NCBI GenBank assembly: GCA_947476745.1
Contig: CANJRG010000021.1
Span: 1 to 62,300 of the forward strand
Direction: 5' to 3'
Source: Acidimicrobiia bacterium
GTDB lineage: Bacteria; Actinomycetota; Acidimicrobiia; Acidimicrobiales; CAIXPF01
Length of the DNA stretch: 62,300 nt
Part shown: one piece after another, positions 34,173 through 49,068 of the stretch
How positions within the stretch are numbered: the first letter of the stretch is position 1
Layout of the letters: the number at the start of each line of letters is the position of its first letter
Program-made: the position numbers and the translations under genes
The notes under the pieces: generated by a model
What the model saw: only the letters and a program-made list of their open reading frames with translations
Told to the model about the DNA's origin: nothing
Databases searched by the model: none

Positions 34173-35246
34173 TCAGCGATCGGTGCGGGTCCGAGCAGCG
34201 CGTCGCTCGCTGCGCTCGACGGCCAGCTCGATCAGGCGGTCGATCAGCTCGCGGTAGCCCACACCGCTGGCCTGCCACAGCTTGGGGTACATCGAGATCG
34301 GGGTGAAGCCGGGGATGGTGTTCACCTCGTTGAGGAGGGGACCGCGGGCCGGTCCGGTCTCCTCGTAGAAGAAGTCGACCCTGGCCATACCCTCGGCGCG
34401 ACACGCCCGGAACGCGGCGATGGCGAGACGTTGGAACTGCGCGGCGACCACCTCGTCGAGCGCAGCGGGGATCACCAGCTCGGCCCGGCCGTCGTGGTAT
34501 TTGTCCTGGTAGTCATAGAACTCGGCGCCGGGGATGATCTCGCCCGGCACCGATACCTGCGGGTCGAGGTTGCCGAGTACCGCCAGCTCGATCTCGCGTC
34601 CGACGACCGCCTCCTCGACAACCACCCACTCGTCGTAGGACAGAGCCAGCTCCACCGCTGCCTGCAGCTCACCCTGGTCGTGCACCTTGGACACCCCGAC
34701 CGACGAACCCATGTTGGCGGGCTTGACGAAACACGGGTAACCCAGGTCCTCACCGATCCGGTCGGCGAGGTCGGCGGCCAGCTCGTCGGCGCGCCAGGTC
34801 AACCACCGCGCCTGGGGGATGCCGTGGAAGGCGAACACCTCCTTGGCCTTGGCCTTGTCCATGGCGAGGGCGGACGCCAGCACGCCCGCCCCGACATAGG
34901 GCACCCCGGCCAGCTCGAGCAGGCCCTGCACCGTGCCGTCCTCGCCGAAGGGTCCGTGCAGCAACGGCAGCGCCACCACCGGCCGGTCGGCGGCGAGCAC
35001 CGGCATCGGGTCAACCGTGGGCCCGGCGACCTCGAGGGCGGCGGGCAGGGCGTCGGGTCCCTCGGCCAGGGCCGCGAGAGCCGCCTCGGCCAGCATCCAC
35101 CGGCCGTCGCGGCCGATGGCGACCGGGATCACGTCGTAACGGTCGGGGTCGACTGCCCGCAACACGTGGCTGGCCGTCACCCGGGACACGTCGTGCTCGG
35201 CCGATTGCCCGCCGAAGAGCACCAGGAGCTTGATCCGCGATGGCAC
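34173..35246 (-). CDS. ddl: D-alanine--D-alanine ligase
   Basis: Joins two D-alanines with ATP for the peptidoglycan pentapeptide. It has 357 aa from GTG 35246. ATP-grasp features are clear: LVLFGGQSAEHDVS at the N-terminus, LLHGPFGEDGTVQGLLE, PCFVKPANMGSSVGVSKV (ATP loop), EEAVVGREIELAVLG, and metal and substrate residues in ARVDFFYEE and LLNEVNTIPGFTPISMYPKL. The Tyr in the omega loop (FYDYQDKYHDG) is consistent with D-Ala rather than D-lactate specificity. It stands alone and diverges from an aminotransferase across a spacer that carries a 38-bp palindrome. Confidence 0.94.
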   Translation of the reverse strand: MPSRIKLLVLFGGQSAEHDVSRVTASHVLRAVDPDRYDVIPVAIGRDGRWMLAEAALAALAEGPDALPAALEVAGPTVDPMPVLAADRPVVALPLLHGPFGEDGTVQGLLELAGVPYVGAGVLASALAMDKAKAKEVFAFHGIPQARWLTWRADELAADLADRIGEDLGYPCFVKPANMGSSVGVSKVHDQGELQAAVELALSYDEWVVVEEAVVGREIELAVLGNLDPQVSVPGEIIPGAEFYDYQDKYHDGRAELVIPAALDEVVAAQFQRLAIAAFRACRAEGMARVDFFYEETGPARGPLLNEVNTIPGFTPISMYPKLWQASGVGYRELIDRLIELAVERSERRAARTRTDR

Positions 35247-35336
35247 CGAGCCGACGGTAGCGGCCCGCTAACGGACGATCGGTGATCATCCGCAGGGCAA
35301 CCGGCGACGGAGCGTCGCCTGCGGGCGGACGGCGAC

Positions 35337-35374
35337 CGTGGGGTCGGGTGGCGACGTCGCCACCCGACCCCACG
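35337..35374. repeat. Perfect 38-bp palindrome between divergent ddl and aminotransferase genes
   Basis: Two 19-bp arms meet with no loop: the left arm is CGTGGGGTCGGGTGGCGAC and the right arm is its exact reverse complement. A smaller hairpin (GGCGAC-GGAGC-GTCGCC) lies at 35303-35319. The spacer (35247-35618, 372 bp) holds no gene. Since both neighbours point away, this is not a terminator for either. Candidate roles are an operator for a dimeric regulator, a cruciform or nucleoid-protein site, or a degenerate mobile palindrome. Confidence 0.9.
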
Positions 35375-35618
35375 TGCATCCGCCGTAGAATGCCGCCACA
35401 AGGAGCCGCCGCCGCACCGGGCGACGACCAGTGCACCCGGTCGGCCGTAGCCGAACTGGGCCACAGCCAGGCTGGAAGGACCAACCGGGCTGTTCGAGGC
35501 AATGGCCTCGCCGCCAGCCTAGCGACCCGCCGGCCTCGCCCGGGATGCGCCCGTCCGCCATGCCCGCCCGGTGATCGTGCTGCGCGACGGGCACCGCGCA
35601 GCGATACCGTGGCTCGCC

Positions 35619-36791
35619 ATGACCCCGGCCAACTCCACGTTCTCCGCTCTCGGTACGACCATCTTCGAGGTCATGTCGCGCTTGGCCGAGCAGCACGGGG
35701 CGGTGAACCTCGGGCAGGGCTTCCCCGACGAGGGCTACCCTCAGGACGTGCTGGCCAAAGCGGCCGAGGAGACGCTCACCGGTTGGAACCAGTACCCGTC
35801 GATGATGGGGGTGCCCGAGCTGCGCCAGGCCGTCGCTGAGCACGGATCGCGCTTCTACGGCCTGGACCTGGACTGGTCGACAGAGACCCTGGTGACCTCT
35901 GGAGCGACGGAGGCCCTGGCCGCCTGCCTGCTGGGGCTGGTCGAACCCGGCGACGAGGTCGTCCTGTTCCAGCCGCTCTACGACTGCTACCTGCCCATCG
36001 TGCGGCGCGGCGGCGGGGTGCCGCGCTTCGTCAACCTGCGCCTGCCGGACTGGTCCTTCACCCGCGAGGACCTCGAGGCGGTGTTCAACGAGCGCACTCG
36101 GGTGGTGGTCCTCAACAACCCGCTCAACCCCGCAGCGAAGGTGTTCAGCCGGGAGGAGCTCGAGCTGCTGGCCGAGTTCGTCATCGCCCACGACGCCGCA
36201 GTGGTGTGCGACGAGGTGTACGAACACCTGGTGTTCGACGGCCGCCGCCACGTGCCGTTGATGACTCTGCCCGGAATGCGCGACCGCTGCGCCAAGGTCG
36301 GTTCGGCTGGCAAGACCTTCAGCTTGACCGGTTGGAAGGTCGGCTACGTCTCGGCCGCACCGAACCTGCTCCAGCCGATCGCCAAGGCTCACCAGTTCCT
36401 CACCTTCACCACCCCGCCGAACCTGCAGCAAGCGGTGGCCTTCGGCCTGCGCAAGGACGCGTCCTACTTCACGGACCTTGCGGCGTTCATGGCCGGTCAG
36501 CGCGACAAGCTCAGCGCCGGGCTGCGCGAGGTCGGCTTCGAGGTGCTGGAGTCCGCCGGCACCTACTTCGTCGACGTCGAGCTGACCTCGCTCGGCTGGA
36601 CCGCCGGCGATGTCGAGTTCTGCCAGCGCCTGGTGCGTGAGGTCGGGGTCGCGGCGGTGCCCATCAGCGCTTTCTACGACCAGGACCCGCTGACCAACGT
36701 GGCCCGCTTCTGCTTCTGCAAGCGCGATGCCACGATCGAGCTCGGCCTGGAACGGCTCGCCGCCGGACTGCCGAACATGCTCGCCGGCTGA
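35619..36791 (+). CDS. Class I PLP aminotransferase (DapC/MetE-salvage type)
   Basis: A 390-aa fold-type I aminotransferase from ATG 35619. Signatures are AVNLGQGFPDEGYPQDVL, NQYPSMMGVPELRQAV, VTSGATEALAACLLGL, LNNPLNPAAKVF, CDEVYEHLVFDG, and the PLP Lys232 in SAGKTFSLTGWKVGY. The substrate-binding Arg is in VARFCFCKRD. Close families include N-succinyldiaminopimelate aminotransferase, kynurenine aminotransferase and methionine aminotransferase; sequence alone does not choose among them. Its position opposite ddl would suit a cell-wall (DapC) role, but this is only context. A hairpin follows the stop. Confidence 0.85.
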   Translation: MTPANSTFSALGTTIFEVMSRLAEQHGAVNLGQGFPDEGYPQDVLAKAAEETLTGWNQYPSMMGVPELRQAVAEHGSRFYGLDLDWSTETLVTSGATEALAACLLGLVEPGDEVVLFQPLYDCYLPIVRRGGGVPRFVNLRLPDWSFTREDLEAVFNERTRVVVLNNPLNPAAKVFSREELELLAEFVIAHDAAVVCDEVYEHLVFDGRRHVPLMTLPGMRDRCAKVGSAGKTFSLTGWKVGYVSAAPNLLQPIAKAHQFLTFTTPPNLQQAVAFGLRKDASYFTDLAAFMAGQRDKLSAGLREVGFEVLESAGTYFVDVELTSLGWTAGDVEFCQRLVREVGVAAVPISAFYDQDPLTNVARFCFCKRDATIELGLERLAAGLPNMLAG

Positions 36792-36807
36792 GTCCCGTCG
36801 GACGCCT

Positions 36808-36838
36808 GCCGCCCACCGGCACCTGCACCGGCGGCGGC
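36808..36838. terminator. Hairpin between convergent aminotransferase and ridA
   Basis: GCCGCC plus CCGG pairs with CCGG plus GGCGGC across an 8-base loop, with small bulges. It fills most of the 49-bp spacer between two stop codons. Without a T run it is a plausible two-way terminator of GC-rich type. Confidence 0.45.
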
Positions 36839-36840
36839 GC

Positions 36841-37215
36841 CTAGCGGGCGATCAGCTCGATCTCGACCCTTGCCCCCAGCGGCAGGCCGGCCACCGCCAC
36901 CGTGGAACGGGCCGGGTAGGGCGCCGTGAACACCGTGGCGTAGACCGCGTTCATCGCCGCGAAGTCGGCCATGTCGACGAGAAACACGTTGGCCTTCACC
37001 ACGTTGTCGAAGGACCGGCCTGCAGCGTCGAGCACCGCTGCGAGGTTGGCGAAGACCTGGCTGGTCTGCGCCCCGACGTCGCCGGGCACCAGCGCGCCGC
37101 TGGCCGGATCGAGCGGCGTCTGGCCCGACAGGTAGAGCAGCTCACCGGCCCACACGGCGTGCGAGTATGGGCCGACGGCGGGCGGGGCGGCAGGGGCGGA
37201 GATGGCGTCGCGCAT
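36841..37215 (-). CDS. RidA family protein (enamine/imine deaminase)
   Basis: A 124-aa YjgF/RidA-type protein from ATG 37215. It hydrolyses reactive enamine or imine intermediates released by PLP enzymes, giving the keto acid and ammonia. The family core is present: GPYSHAVWAGELLYLSGQTP, NLAAVLDAAGRSFDNVVKAN, VFLVDMADFAAMNAVYA, and the end ARSTVAVAGLPLGARVEIEL with the active-site Arg and Glu. It is convergent with an aminotransferase, a fitting neighbour. The longer frame to 37344 adds only unrelated sequence. Confidence 0.9.
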   Translation of the reverse strand: MRDAISAPAAPPAVGPYSHAVWAGELLYLSGQTPLDPASGALVPGDVGAQTSQVFANLAAVLDAAGRSFDNVVKANVFLVDMADFAAMNAVYATVFTAPYPARSTVAVAGLPLGARVEIELIAR

Positions 37216-37238
37216 GGCCGCCGATGCTACGGGCCGGC

Positions 37239-37286
37239 GCCGACGGTTGGGACTCCCAGCCGGGCCGAGGTCAACAGGGCGATCCC
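37239..37286 (-). pseudogene. Fragment of a second M18 aminopeptidase gene
   Basis: Read on the minus strand, 16 codons give GIALLTSARLGVPTVG, which aligns with [16 protein letters not shown] of the intact aminopeptidase just downstream (10 of 16 identical). At the DNA level 37250-37285 matches the start of 37729-37774 with the shared block GGGCCGAGGTCAAC. No other part of a second copy is recognisable. It is probably the relic of a tandem duplication. Confidence 0.45.
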
Positions 37287-37389
37287 CATTTCTGTCGCGC
37301 CCGCCCAAAGAGGTCACCCGCAGGGACCCCGCCGCGCTGTTCACCGCCGTAGCGGCTCAGGCGCGCTTGGTTGATGCGCATACAGCGGG

Positions 37390-37587
37390 CTACTTGGCCT
37401 GCTGCCGCGTGAGGGTCCCGGCGCTCACCAGGTTCTCCGCAACCGGGGATCCGCCGAGCGTCTGGCCGACATGAATCAGGAAGATCTCGTTGACGGCACC
37501 GGAGGAACTGCGCGTCGCCAGGAAGTTGAGCGTCGTCACGGCGGTTCCCTTCTTCTGCCCGTAGTCATCCGGATCGGTGATCGTCAT
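37390..37587 (-). CDS. Hypothetical small ORF, 65 aa
   Basis: ATG 37587 has AGGA four bases upstream. The peptide is polar with a mild hydrophobic middle (AVNEIFLIHVGQTLGG), and I recognise no family. Its base composition is less GC-rich than its neighbours. It lies between ridA and the M18 aminopeptidase on the same strand, near the aminopeptidase relic. It could be a real small gene or debris from the same rearrangement. Confidence 0.3.
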   Translation of the reverse strand: MTITDPDDYGQKKGTAVTTLNFLATRSSSGAVNEIFLIHVGQTLGGSPVAENLVSAGTLTRQQAK

Positions 37588-37625
37588 GGTTCCTGCCCCC
37601 GCCTCGGCGTCCGGCGCCTGGCTGC

Positions 37626-38930
37626 TCAGCGAAGAAAGGCCACCATGGCGTCACGCAGCGCCGCCACATCCTGCACCCCGCACAGCTCGCGGGCCGAGTG
37701 CATGGCCAGCTGCGGGGCCCCGACGTCGACCGTCGGGATCCCCAGCTGGGCCGAGGTCAACGGCCCGATCGTGGAGCCACAGGCCAGGTCGCTGCGGGTG
37801 ACGAATCGCTGAACCGGCACCCCCGCCCGACGGCACGCCTCGACCCAACGACCGGCGGTCGCCGCATCGGTGGCGTAGCGGAGGTTGGCGTTGACCTTCA
37901 GCACCGGCCCGCCGTTGAGGGCGATCCGGTGATCGGGTTCGTGGCGGTCCACGTAGTTGGGGTTGGTGGCGTGGGCGCAATCCGCCGAGAGGCAGCAACC
38001 CTCCTCCAGGGCCCGCAGGTAGCCGGCCCGGTCGCCACCCGCCGCCAGCCAGATCCGTTCGAGGACCGACCCGAGGAACGCGCCGGCCGCACCCTCGTGG
38101 GACATCGAGCCGATCTCCTCGTGGTCGAAGAGCACCACAGCGGTCACCGTGTCCGGTGCCTGCTCGGCGAGCTCGGCGAAACGGGCCAGCGCCGAGACGG
38201 CGGCGAAGCACGACAGCTGGTTGTCGATACGCGGCGCGGAGACGAACTCGCGACGCAGACCGATCAGGCGGCTCGGCTCGACCGGATGCACCATGGCATC
38301 CCAGGCCAGCACGTCGTCGGGTTCCACCCCCACCGAAGCGGCGATGACGGCGGCGAAGCGAACCGGGTCCTCTGCGGAGGCCGTGGCCCACATCGGCGCC
38401 AGGTGCTGTTGGCGGTTGAGCACCAGGCCCTTGTCGTTCACCTCACGGTCGAGGTGGATGGCCAGCTGCGGGATGCGCAGCAGCGGCTCGTCGATGCGGA
38501 ACAGCCGCACGCTCGCACCCTCCGGCCCCGTCACCGACACCCGGCCGGACAGGCCCAGGTCGCGGTCGAGCCACGAGTTCAGCAGCGGACCGCCGTACAC
38601 CTCGACGCCGAGCTGGGCCAGGCCGGCGCGGGCGCCGTCGGGTTGCGGCTTGATCCGCAGGTTCGGCGAGTCGGTGTGGGCCCCGATGAGCCGGAAGGTG
38701 GTACCGGAACCGACCCGCTCGGGCGCCACCCATGCCACCAGGCTGCCGCCACGCACCAGCAGCCGCCGACCCCCGCCCGCAGCGGCGTCCGAGGCCCGCA
38801 CGAAGCCCGCCCGCTGAAGCAGCCCTGCGGCCGTTTCGGCGGCGTGGTAGGGAGAGGGGGAGGCGTCGATGAACCCGATGAGGTCCTCCGCCGCCACGAT
38901 CGCGTCGTCGCTCGGCCGCTGTTCGTCCAC
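37626..38930 (-). CDS. M18 family aminopeptidase
   Basis: A dizinc aminopeptidase of 434 aa that trims N-terminal residues, often acidic ones, from peptides. Metal ligands sit in [49 protein letters not shown] (Asp, Glu-Glu), [20 protein letters not shown] and the final [14 protein letters not shown]. The length is typical of the DNPEP/ApeB group. No signal peptide, so it acts in the cytoplasm. It diverges from gltB with about 155 bp between starts. Confidence 0.92.
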   Translation of the reverse strand: MDEQRPSDDAIVAAEDLIGFIDASPSPYHAAETAAGLLQRAGFVRASDAAAGGGRRLLVRGGSLVAWVAPERVGSGTTFRLIGAHTDSPNLRIKPQPDGARAGLAQLGVEVYGGPLLNSWLDRDLGLSGRVSVTGPEGASVRLFRIDEPLLRIPQLAIHLDREVNDKGLVLNRQQHLAPMWATASAEDPVRFAAVIAASVGVEPDDVLAWDAMVHPVEPSRLIGLRREFVSAPRIDNQLSCFAAVSALARFAELAEQAPDTVTAVVLFDHEEIGSMSHEGAAGAFLGSVLERIWLAAGGDRAGYLRALEEGCCLSADCAHATNPNYVDRHEPDHRIALNGGPVLKVNANLRYATDAATAGRWVEACRRAGVPVQRFVTRSDLACGSTIGPLTSAQLGIPTVDVGAPQLAMHSARELCGVQDVAALRDAMVAFLR

Positions 38931-39085
38931 CGCTGCAGGCTACCCACAGCACTATCAATCGAATGGATGCTGCCCGAGGGCAGCAACTATTGTGCCGATT
39001 GGCTGCGGCAGGGCCAGTGCTGTCCCGGGCCGGAGCGAATCGGAATCCTCCGTTCCCCTTCGCCCCTCGATCCCCCCGGACGAAC

Positions 39086-43678
<4,593 letters not shown>

Positions 43679-43694
43679 GACGAGGACGCAGGAC

Positions 43695-45158
<1,464 letters not shown>

Positions 45159-45395
45159 GGGTCGCCACGGTCGGCGACGTGGCGGCCTCACGGCCCCCCG
45201 TTACCACGGCCCCGGCGCCTGTCGTGGTGGTTGCGGAGCTGCACGGTGCCGCCGCTGACCGCGGTGATGTGGACGGTGTCCGTGGCAACGGCCCGTTCCT
45301 CCCCTAGCGTGGGGATAGTTCGTCACGGCGCGGCCTCCTGAGAGGTCTGCGACGGCAGGTTGGCCCTTCGCCCTCGTACGTGGGGGTACGGCTGT

Positions 45396-45407
45396 TCATG
45401 ATCATGA
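45396..45407. promoter_or_regulatory. 12-bp palindrome before the conservon
   Basis: TCATGATCATGA is a perfect palindrome, 10 bp before the first conservon start. CGTAC and GTACG at 45375-45390 form a second short inverted repeat. Both lie in the 259-bp gap after gltD, which otherwise holds nothing recognisable, and could be operator or leader structures. No regulator is known to bind them. Confidence 0.35.
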
Positions 45408-45417
45408 CCGGGAGGCT

Positions 45418-47646
45418 GTGCGCCCGATGTTTGCCAAGATGTCCGTCGCCGCCAAGCTGGCGACGATGCTGGTGCTGCCGCTGCTGGCGGTCGCGGCCCT
45501 GGTTGCTCTGGGGGTGGCAGGCAGCGCTTCAGCGCCGTGGGTTTTCGTCCTCGTCGGCGCCGTCGGGATCATCGGTACCGTGCTCGTGGCCGCGTTCGTG
45601 GGTCGCGCGGTGGTCCGGCCGCTGCGGGAACTGGCCACCGCCGCCGAGAACATCGCGGACCACCACCTGCCCGCCGCAGTGGCCTGGCTGCAGTCCGGCC
45701 GCGAGGAATGGGTGGCGCCCATCGGCGAACTCGACGTCGGCGCCGAAGGTGAGCTCGGTCGCCTGGCCGCAGCCTTCGATCGGATGCAGCAGGCCTCCAT
45801 CGCCACCGCCCATCGACAGGGCGCCCTGGTCCGCAAGGGCATCAGCGACCTGTTCGTGAACCTCACCCGACGCAACCAGGAGTTGCTCGCCCGCCAGATC
45901 GCGTTCATCGACGAGCTCGAGGCCGAGGAGCGGGACCCCGACCAGCTCGACAAGCTGTTCCGGCTGGACCTTCTGGCCACGCAGATGCGACGCAACACCG
46001 AGAGCCTCCTCGTGCTGGCCGGCGCCGAGCCTCCCCGCCGCAGCGGCCGGCCGGTCGAGCTCGGCGAGGTCCTCCGAGTAGCGGTGAGCGAGGTTGCCGA
46101 CTTCGCCCGCATCAGGCTCGGCGCACTCGACGACGTCATGGTCAGCTCCACTGCTGCGGTGGACACCGCGCACCTCCTCGCCGAGCTGCTCGAGAACGCA
46201 ACGCGCTACTCGCCGCCCGACCGCAGCGTCGAGGTGGCGGGAGCGGCCGGCGAGAAGGGCGGCTACCTCGTCACCGTCAGCGACGAGGGGATCGGGTTCG
46301 GTCCGGAGGTCCTGACGCGGGCCAACGCGGTGCTGAGTGACCCGCCGGTGCTCGGACTCGACCTCGGGTCCTCGCTCGGATTCGTGGTAGCGGGACGCAT
46401 CGCCCAACGCCATGGCATCAACGTTCGGCTGGCGAGCGGGGCACGCGGCGGCACCGTGGCCACCGTGGAACTGCCCGCCGGGGTCGCCGCTCTCATGATC
46501 GGCCCCGACGTAGCTGAGCCCGCTGCAGCGCCGGTCGAGCCCGCCGCCTCCGGCAATCTCCGCCCCGACGCACCGGCACCGCTCGCACCCGAGTCCGGAC
46601 CGGGGCCCGTGCCGGGGCCGCCCCCGTTCGGACCGCGTGCCTCGACGGCCCCGCTCGACCTCACCGACGACAGCTCCGACGACAGCTCCGACGACGAGGA
46701 CACCCGGCTCGCACCGACGACACCGCCGGTTCGGTCCCTGTCCTACAGCCGGGTCCCACCTCTGGCCCCGGCCGGTGCTCCAGCGCACGGATCATTCGCC
46801 GATCAGGTCCGTCGTACCACCGGCGAGGTCCCACCCGCCTTGGATCACCCACCGCATGACGATGTTGCGCTGGGCAGGGAGCTCGCCCGGGCAGAGGACT
46901 CCACCAGAGCGGCCGGACTCGAGCTGGTCGAGGAGTTCGAGCTGGTCGAGGAGTTCGAGCTGCTCGACGAGACGGACGGCGCCGGCGGGACCGTGACACC
47001 GCTCACCCCGGAGGAGACCGCAGTCCGGCTCGGGTCGCTGTTCAGCACCGCATCCATGGTGGCAGCCATGCCACCGCTGCGCGCTGCCCCGCCCCTTCCG
47101 AACCTGCACCGCACCCCGGTCACCCCCGTCGCCGACATCCCGACTCGATTCCCGGGTCCCTCGCCGACGGAGCGGGTCGGCGACCGCGACGACGCCATCG
47201 TGGCGGGCGGGACCCCCTTGCCCTCGCGTCGGCGGAGCGCTGGACTGATCAGCCGACCGTTGACCTCGCTGCCCACCGAAGGCCCCGCTGTCGGGTCTTC
47301 TGGCGAGTCCACCCTGGGTGATGCCACACGCCGATCACCCCGTCAGCAGCTGCGTGACATGAGCCGCTCCAGCGAGGTCACGTCGGCTCCCCGGGTCATC
47401 GCCAGTCAACGCTCGCCGGAGGAGGTGCGGCGCATGCTTTCCCGCTATCGCAGCGGGCTCGAACAGGGACGCACCGCTTCGCTCGCCGGTCCCGTGTCCG
47501 CTGCGCCATCGGGTGAGCCCGAGCCGGCGCAGGAGCACGGTCGGCCGATGCGGGCTGCGCCGCCGCCGCCGGCTCCGAGCGCGTTCGAACCGCGCCCACC
47601 GGCCGACGAGGGTCATAGCGGGGAGGACGGGGCATGGCCGCGCTGA
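45418..47646 (+). CDS. CvnA-type sensor histidine kinase-like protein of a conservon
   Basis: A 742-aa membrane protein heading a four-gene conservon. Two helices at about 12-33 and 38-62 leave almost no external sensor. A HAMP-like segment and the family helix GALVRKGISDLFVNLTRRNQ follow. The ATPase domain has LLAELLENATRYSPPDRS (N box), VSDEGIGFGPEVL (G1) and SSLGFVVAGRIAQRHGI (G2). The expected phospho-His in the family motif LDHLATRMRR is Leu185 here (LDLLATQMRR). After residue 365 come 370 residues of low complexity, including Asp-Ser repeats and a tandem ELVEEF. GTG 45418 is used; ATG 45427 is possible. Confidence 0.82.
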   Translation: MRPMFAKMSVAAKLATMLVLPLLAVAALVALGVAGSASAPWVFVLVGAVGIIGTVLVAAFVGRAVVRPLRELATAAENIADHHLPAAVAWLQSGREEWVAPIGELDVGAEGELGRLAAAFDRMQQASIATAHRQGALVRKGISDLFVNLTRRNQELLARQIAFIDELEAEERDPDQLDKLFRLDLLATQMRRNTESLLVLAGAEPPRRSGRPVELGEVLRVAVSEVADFARIRLGALDDVMVSSTAAVDTAHLLAELLENATRYSPPDRSVEVAGAAGEKGGYLVTVSDEGIGFGPEVLTRANAVLSDPPVLGLDLGSSLGFVVAGRIAQRHGINVRLASGARGGTVATVELPAGVAALMIGPDVAEPAAAPVEPAASGNLRPDAPAPLAPESGPGPVPGPPPFGPRASTAPLDLTDDSSDDSSDDEDTRLAPTTPPVRSLSYSRVPPLAPAGAPAHGSFADQVRRTTGEVPPALDHPPHDDVALGRELARAEDSTRAAGLELVEEFELVEEFELLDETDGAGGTVTPLTPEETAVRLGSLFSTASMVAAMPPLRAAPPLPNLHRTPVTPVADIPTRFPGPSPTERVGDRDDAIVAGGTPLPSRRRSAGLISRPLTSLPTEGPAVGSSGESTLGDATRRSPRQQLRDMSRSSEVTSAPRVIASQRSPEEVRRMLSRYRSGLEQGRTASLAGPVSAAPSGEPEPAQEHGRPMRAAPPPPAPSAFEPRPPADEGHSGEDGAWPR

Positions 47647-48056
47647 GCCATCAGGCCGGCGCGGTCTACCGCCTGCTCGACGGGTTCGTCGGGGGTGTGC
47701 CCGGCATCACCGAGAGCGTGGTGGTGTCCTCGGACGGCCTGCCGATGGCGAGTTCACGCGGCCTCGACCGCGACGCCGCCGACCGGTTCGCGGCCGTGGC
47801 ATCGGGCCTGATCGGCCTCGCCTACGGTGCAGCCGGACGCTTCGGTGGTGGGGCCGTGCGCGAGGTCGTCATCGAGATGGAGCACGCCTTCATCTTCGTG
47901 ACCGGCATCTCCGACGGCTGCTGCCTCGCCGTGGTCGCGGTGTCGAACTGCGATGTGGGGCTGGTCGGCTACGAGATGGCCGTGCTCGTCGAACGCCTCG
48001 GCCCGGAGCTGACCCCGGAGGTGCGCGAGGAGTTGCGCACGGGGGTGACCCGATGA
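47634..48056 (+). CDS. Roadblock/LC7 protein of the conservon (CvnB type)
   Basis: A 140-aa roadblock/LC7 fold protein that probably acts as regulator (GAP-like) of the small GTPase encoded two genes later. It has GVPGITESVVVSSDGLPMAS, AVASGLIGLAYGAAGRFGGG and FIFVTGISDGCCLAVVAV, all typical. ATG 47634 lies 13 bp inside the kinase gene. The stop overlaps the next ATG (ATGA), so cvnA, cvnB and cvnC are translated as a coupled set. Confidence 0.9.
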   Translation: MAALSHQAGAVYRLLDGFVGGVPGITESVVVSSDGLPMASSRGLDRDAADRFAAVASGLIGLAYGAAGRFGGGAVREVVIEMEHAFIFVTGISDGCCLAVVAVSNCDVGLVGYEMAVLVERLGPELTPEVREELRTGVTR

Positions 48057-48451
48057 CCGGCATCGGCGACGACCCGACCGGGTGCCGGGCCCGTGACCCC
48101 GACGACCTCGTCGGTCGCGTCCGCCCCTATACGATCACCGGTGGTCGCACCCGTACCGCCGGCATCGACCTGCCGGTGGAGGCGCTGCTGCAACGCACCG
48201 AGCGGGGAGAGCGAGCGCTACCCGCAGCCCGGATGGAGCGGCGTCGCATCCTCGAGCTGACTGTTGAACCGTTGTCGGTGGCCGAGGTCACGGCCAGGGT
48301 CGGGGTCCACCTCGGCGTCGCCCGGGTACTCCTCGGCGATCTGGCTGCCGAGGAACTCGTGGTCGTGCACCGACCGCCGAGCACCGAGGGGACCAACCAA
48401 CTCGATCTGGCGCTGCTCGAACGGGTCCTTGACAGTCTGCGAGCGCTCTGA
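48053..48451 (+). CDS. DUF742 protein of the conservon (CvnC type)
   Basis: A 132-aa DUF742 protein. The signature RVRPYTITGGRTRTAG is near residues 22-37. A winged-helix-like part follows (RRILELTVEPLSVAEVTARV, then GVHLGVARVLLGDLAAEELV). It is thought to be an adaptor in the Cvn complex at the membrane. Start ATG 48053 overlaps the roadblock stop. The GTPase gene begins immediately after its stop (ATG 48453). Confidence 0.9.
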   Translation: MTGIGDDPTGCRARDPDDLVGRVRPYTITGGRTRTAGIDLPVEALLQRTERGERALPAARMERRRILELTVEPLSVAEVTARVGVHLGVARVLLGDLAAEELVVVHRPPSTEGTNQLDLALLERVLDSLRAL

Positions 48452-48452
48452 G

Positions 48453-49022
48453 ATGGCCCCCGAGCCGGACGAGATCGTCCCGATCCCGGTCAAGATCATC
48501 GTCGCCGGGGGCTTCGGGGTCGGCAAGACCACCTTCGTCGGAACGGTGTCGGAGATCCTGCCGCTCACCACCGAGGCGCCGTTGACCGAGATGTCCCGAG
48601 GCGTCGACGACGCCGGCCGGCGCACCGGCAAGACCGCCACGACCGTGGCCATGGACTTCGGCCGGATCACCCTCGGCGCGGACCTCGTGCTCTACCTGTT
48701 CGGCACCCCTGGCCAGGCACGCTTCCAGTTCATGTGGGACGACCTGGTCCGTGGCGCCATCGGGGCGGTGGTGCTGATCGACACCGAGCGGCTGGCCGAC
48801 TCCTTCGACGCGGTCGACTACTTCGAGCGGCTCGGCATGCCCTTCGTCGTCGCCGTCAACACCTTCGACGGCATCCGTCGCCACCGGCTGGCCGACGTCC
48901 GTGAGGCGCTGGCGCTGGCCGAGACCATCCCGCTCGGCTACTGCGACGCCCGCGATCGCGCCTCGACCCGCGACACCCTGATCGGCCTGGTCCAGCACGC
49001 CCTGCTGCAGGCCACGACCTGA
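48453..49022 (+). CDS. Small GTPase of the conservon (CvnD type)
   Basis: A 189-aa Ras-like GTP-binding protein. The P-loop is VAGGFGVGKTTFVGTVSE, the G2 Thr lies in TGKTATTVAMDFGRI, the G3 region is LFGTPGQARFQFMWDD, and the base-recognition segment is VAVNTFDGIRR, where the classical NKxD is replaced as usual in this family. It completes a cvnABCD set of the type known in Streptomyces, which works like a membrane G-protein-coupled relay linked to development and secondary metabolism. The output of this copy is unknown; a divergent kinase-like partner leads the operon. Confidence 0.9.
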   Translation: MAPEPDEIVPIPVKIIVAGGFGVGKTTFVGTVSEILPLTTEAPLTEMSRGVDDAGRRTGKTATTVAMDFGRITLGADLVLYLFGTPGQARFQFMWDDLVRGAIGAVVLIDTERLADSFDAVDYFERLGMPFVVAVNTFDGIRRHRLADVREALALAETIPLGYCDARDRASTRDTLIGLVQHALLQATT

Positions 49023-49068
49023 CCGGGCGGATCGGCGTCCGCCGGTGGTGACGGCGTAGGGTCGGGCC

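Noticed and set aside
48453-49022. Loss of the NKxD motif in the conservon GTPase
   Set aside because: An altered base-recognition motif is usual for CvnD-type proteins, so it is not evidence of inactivation.
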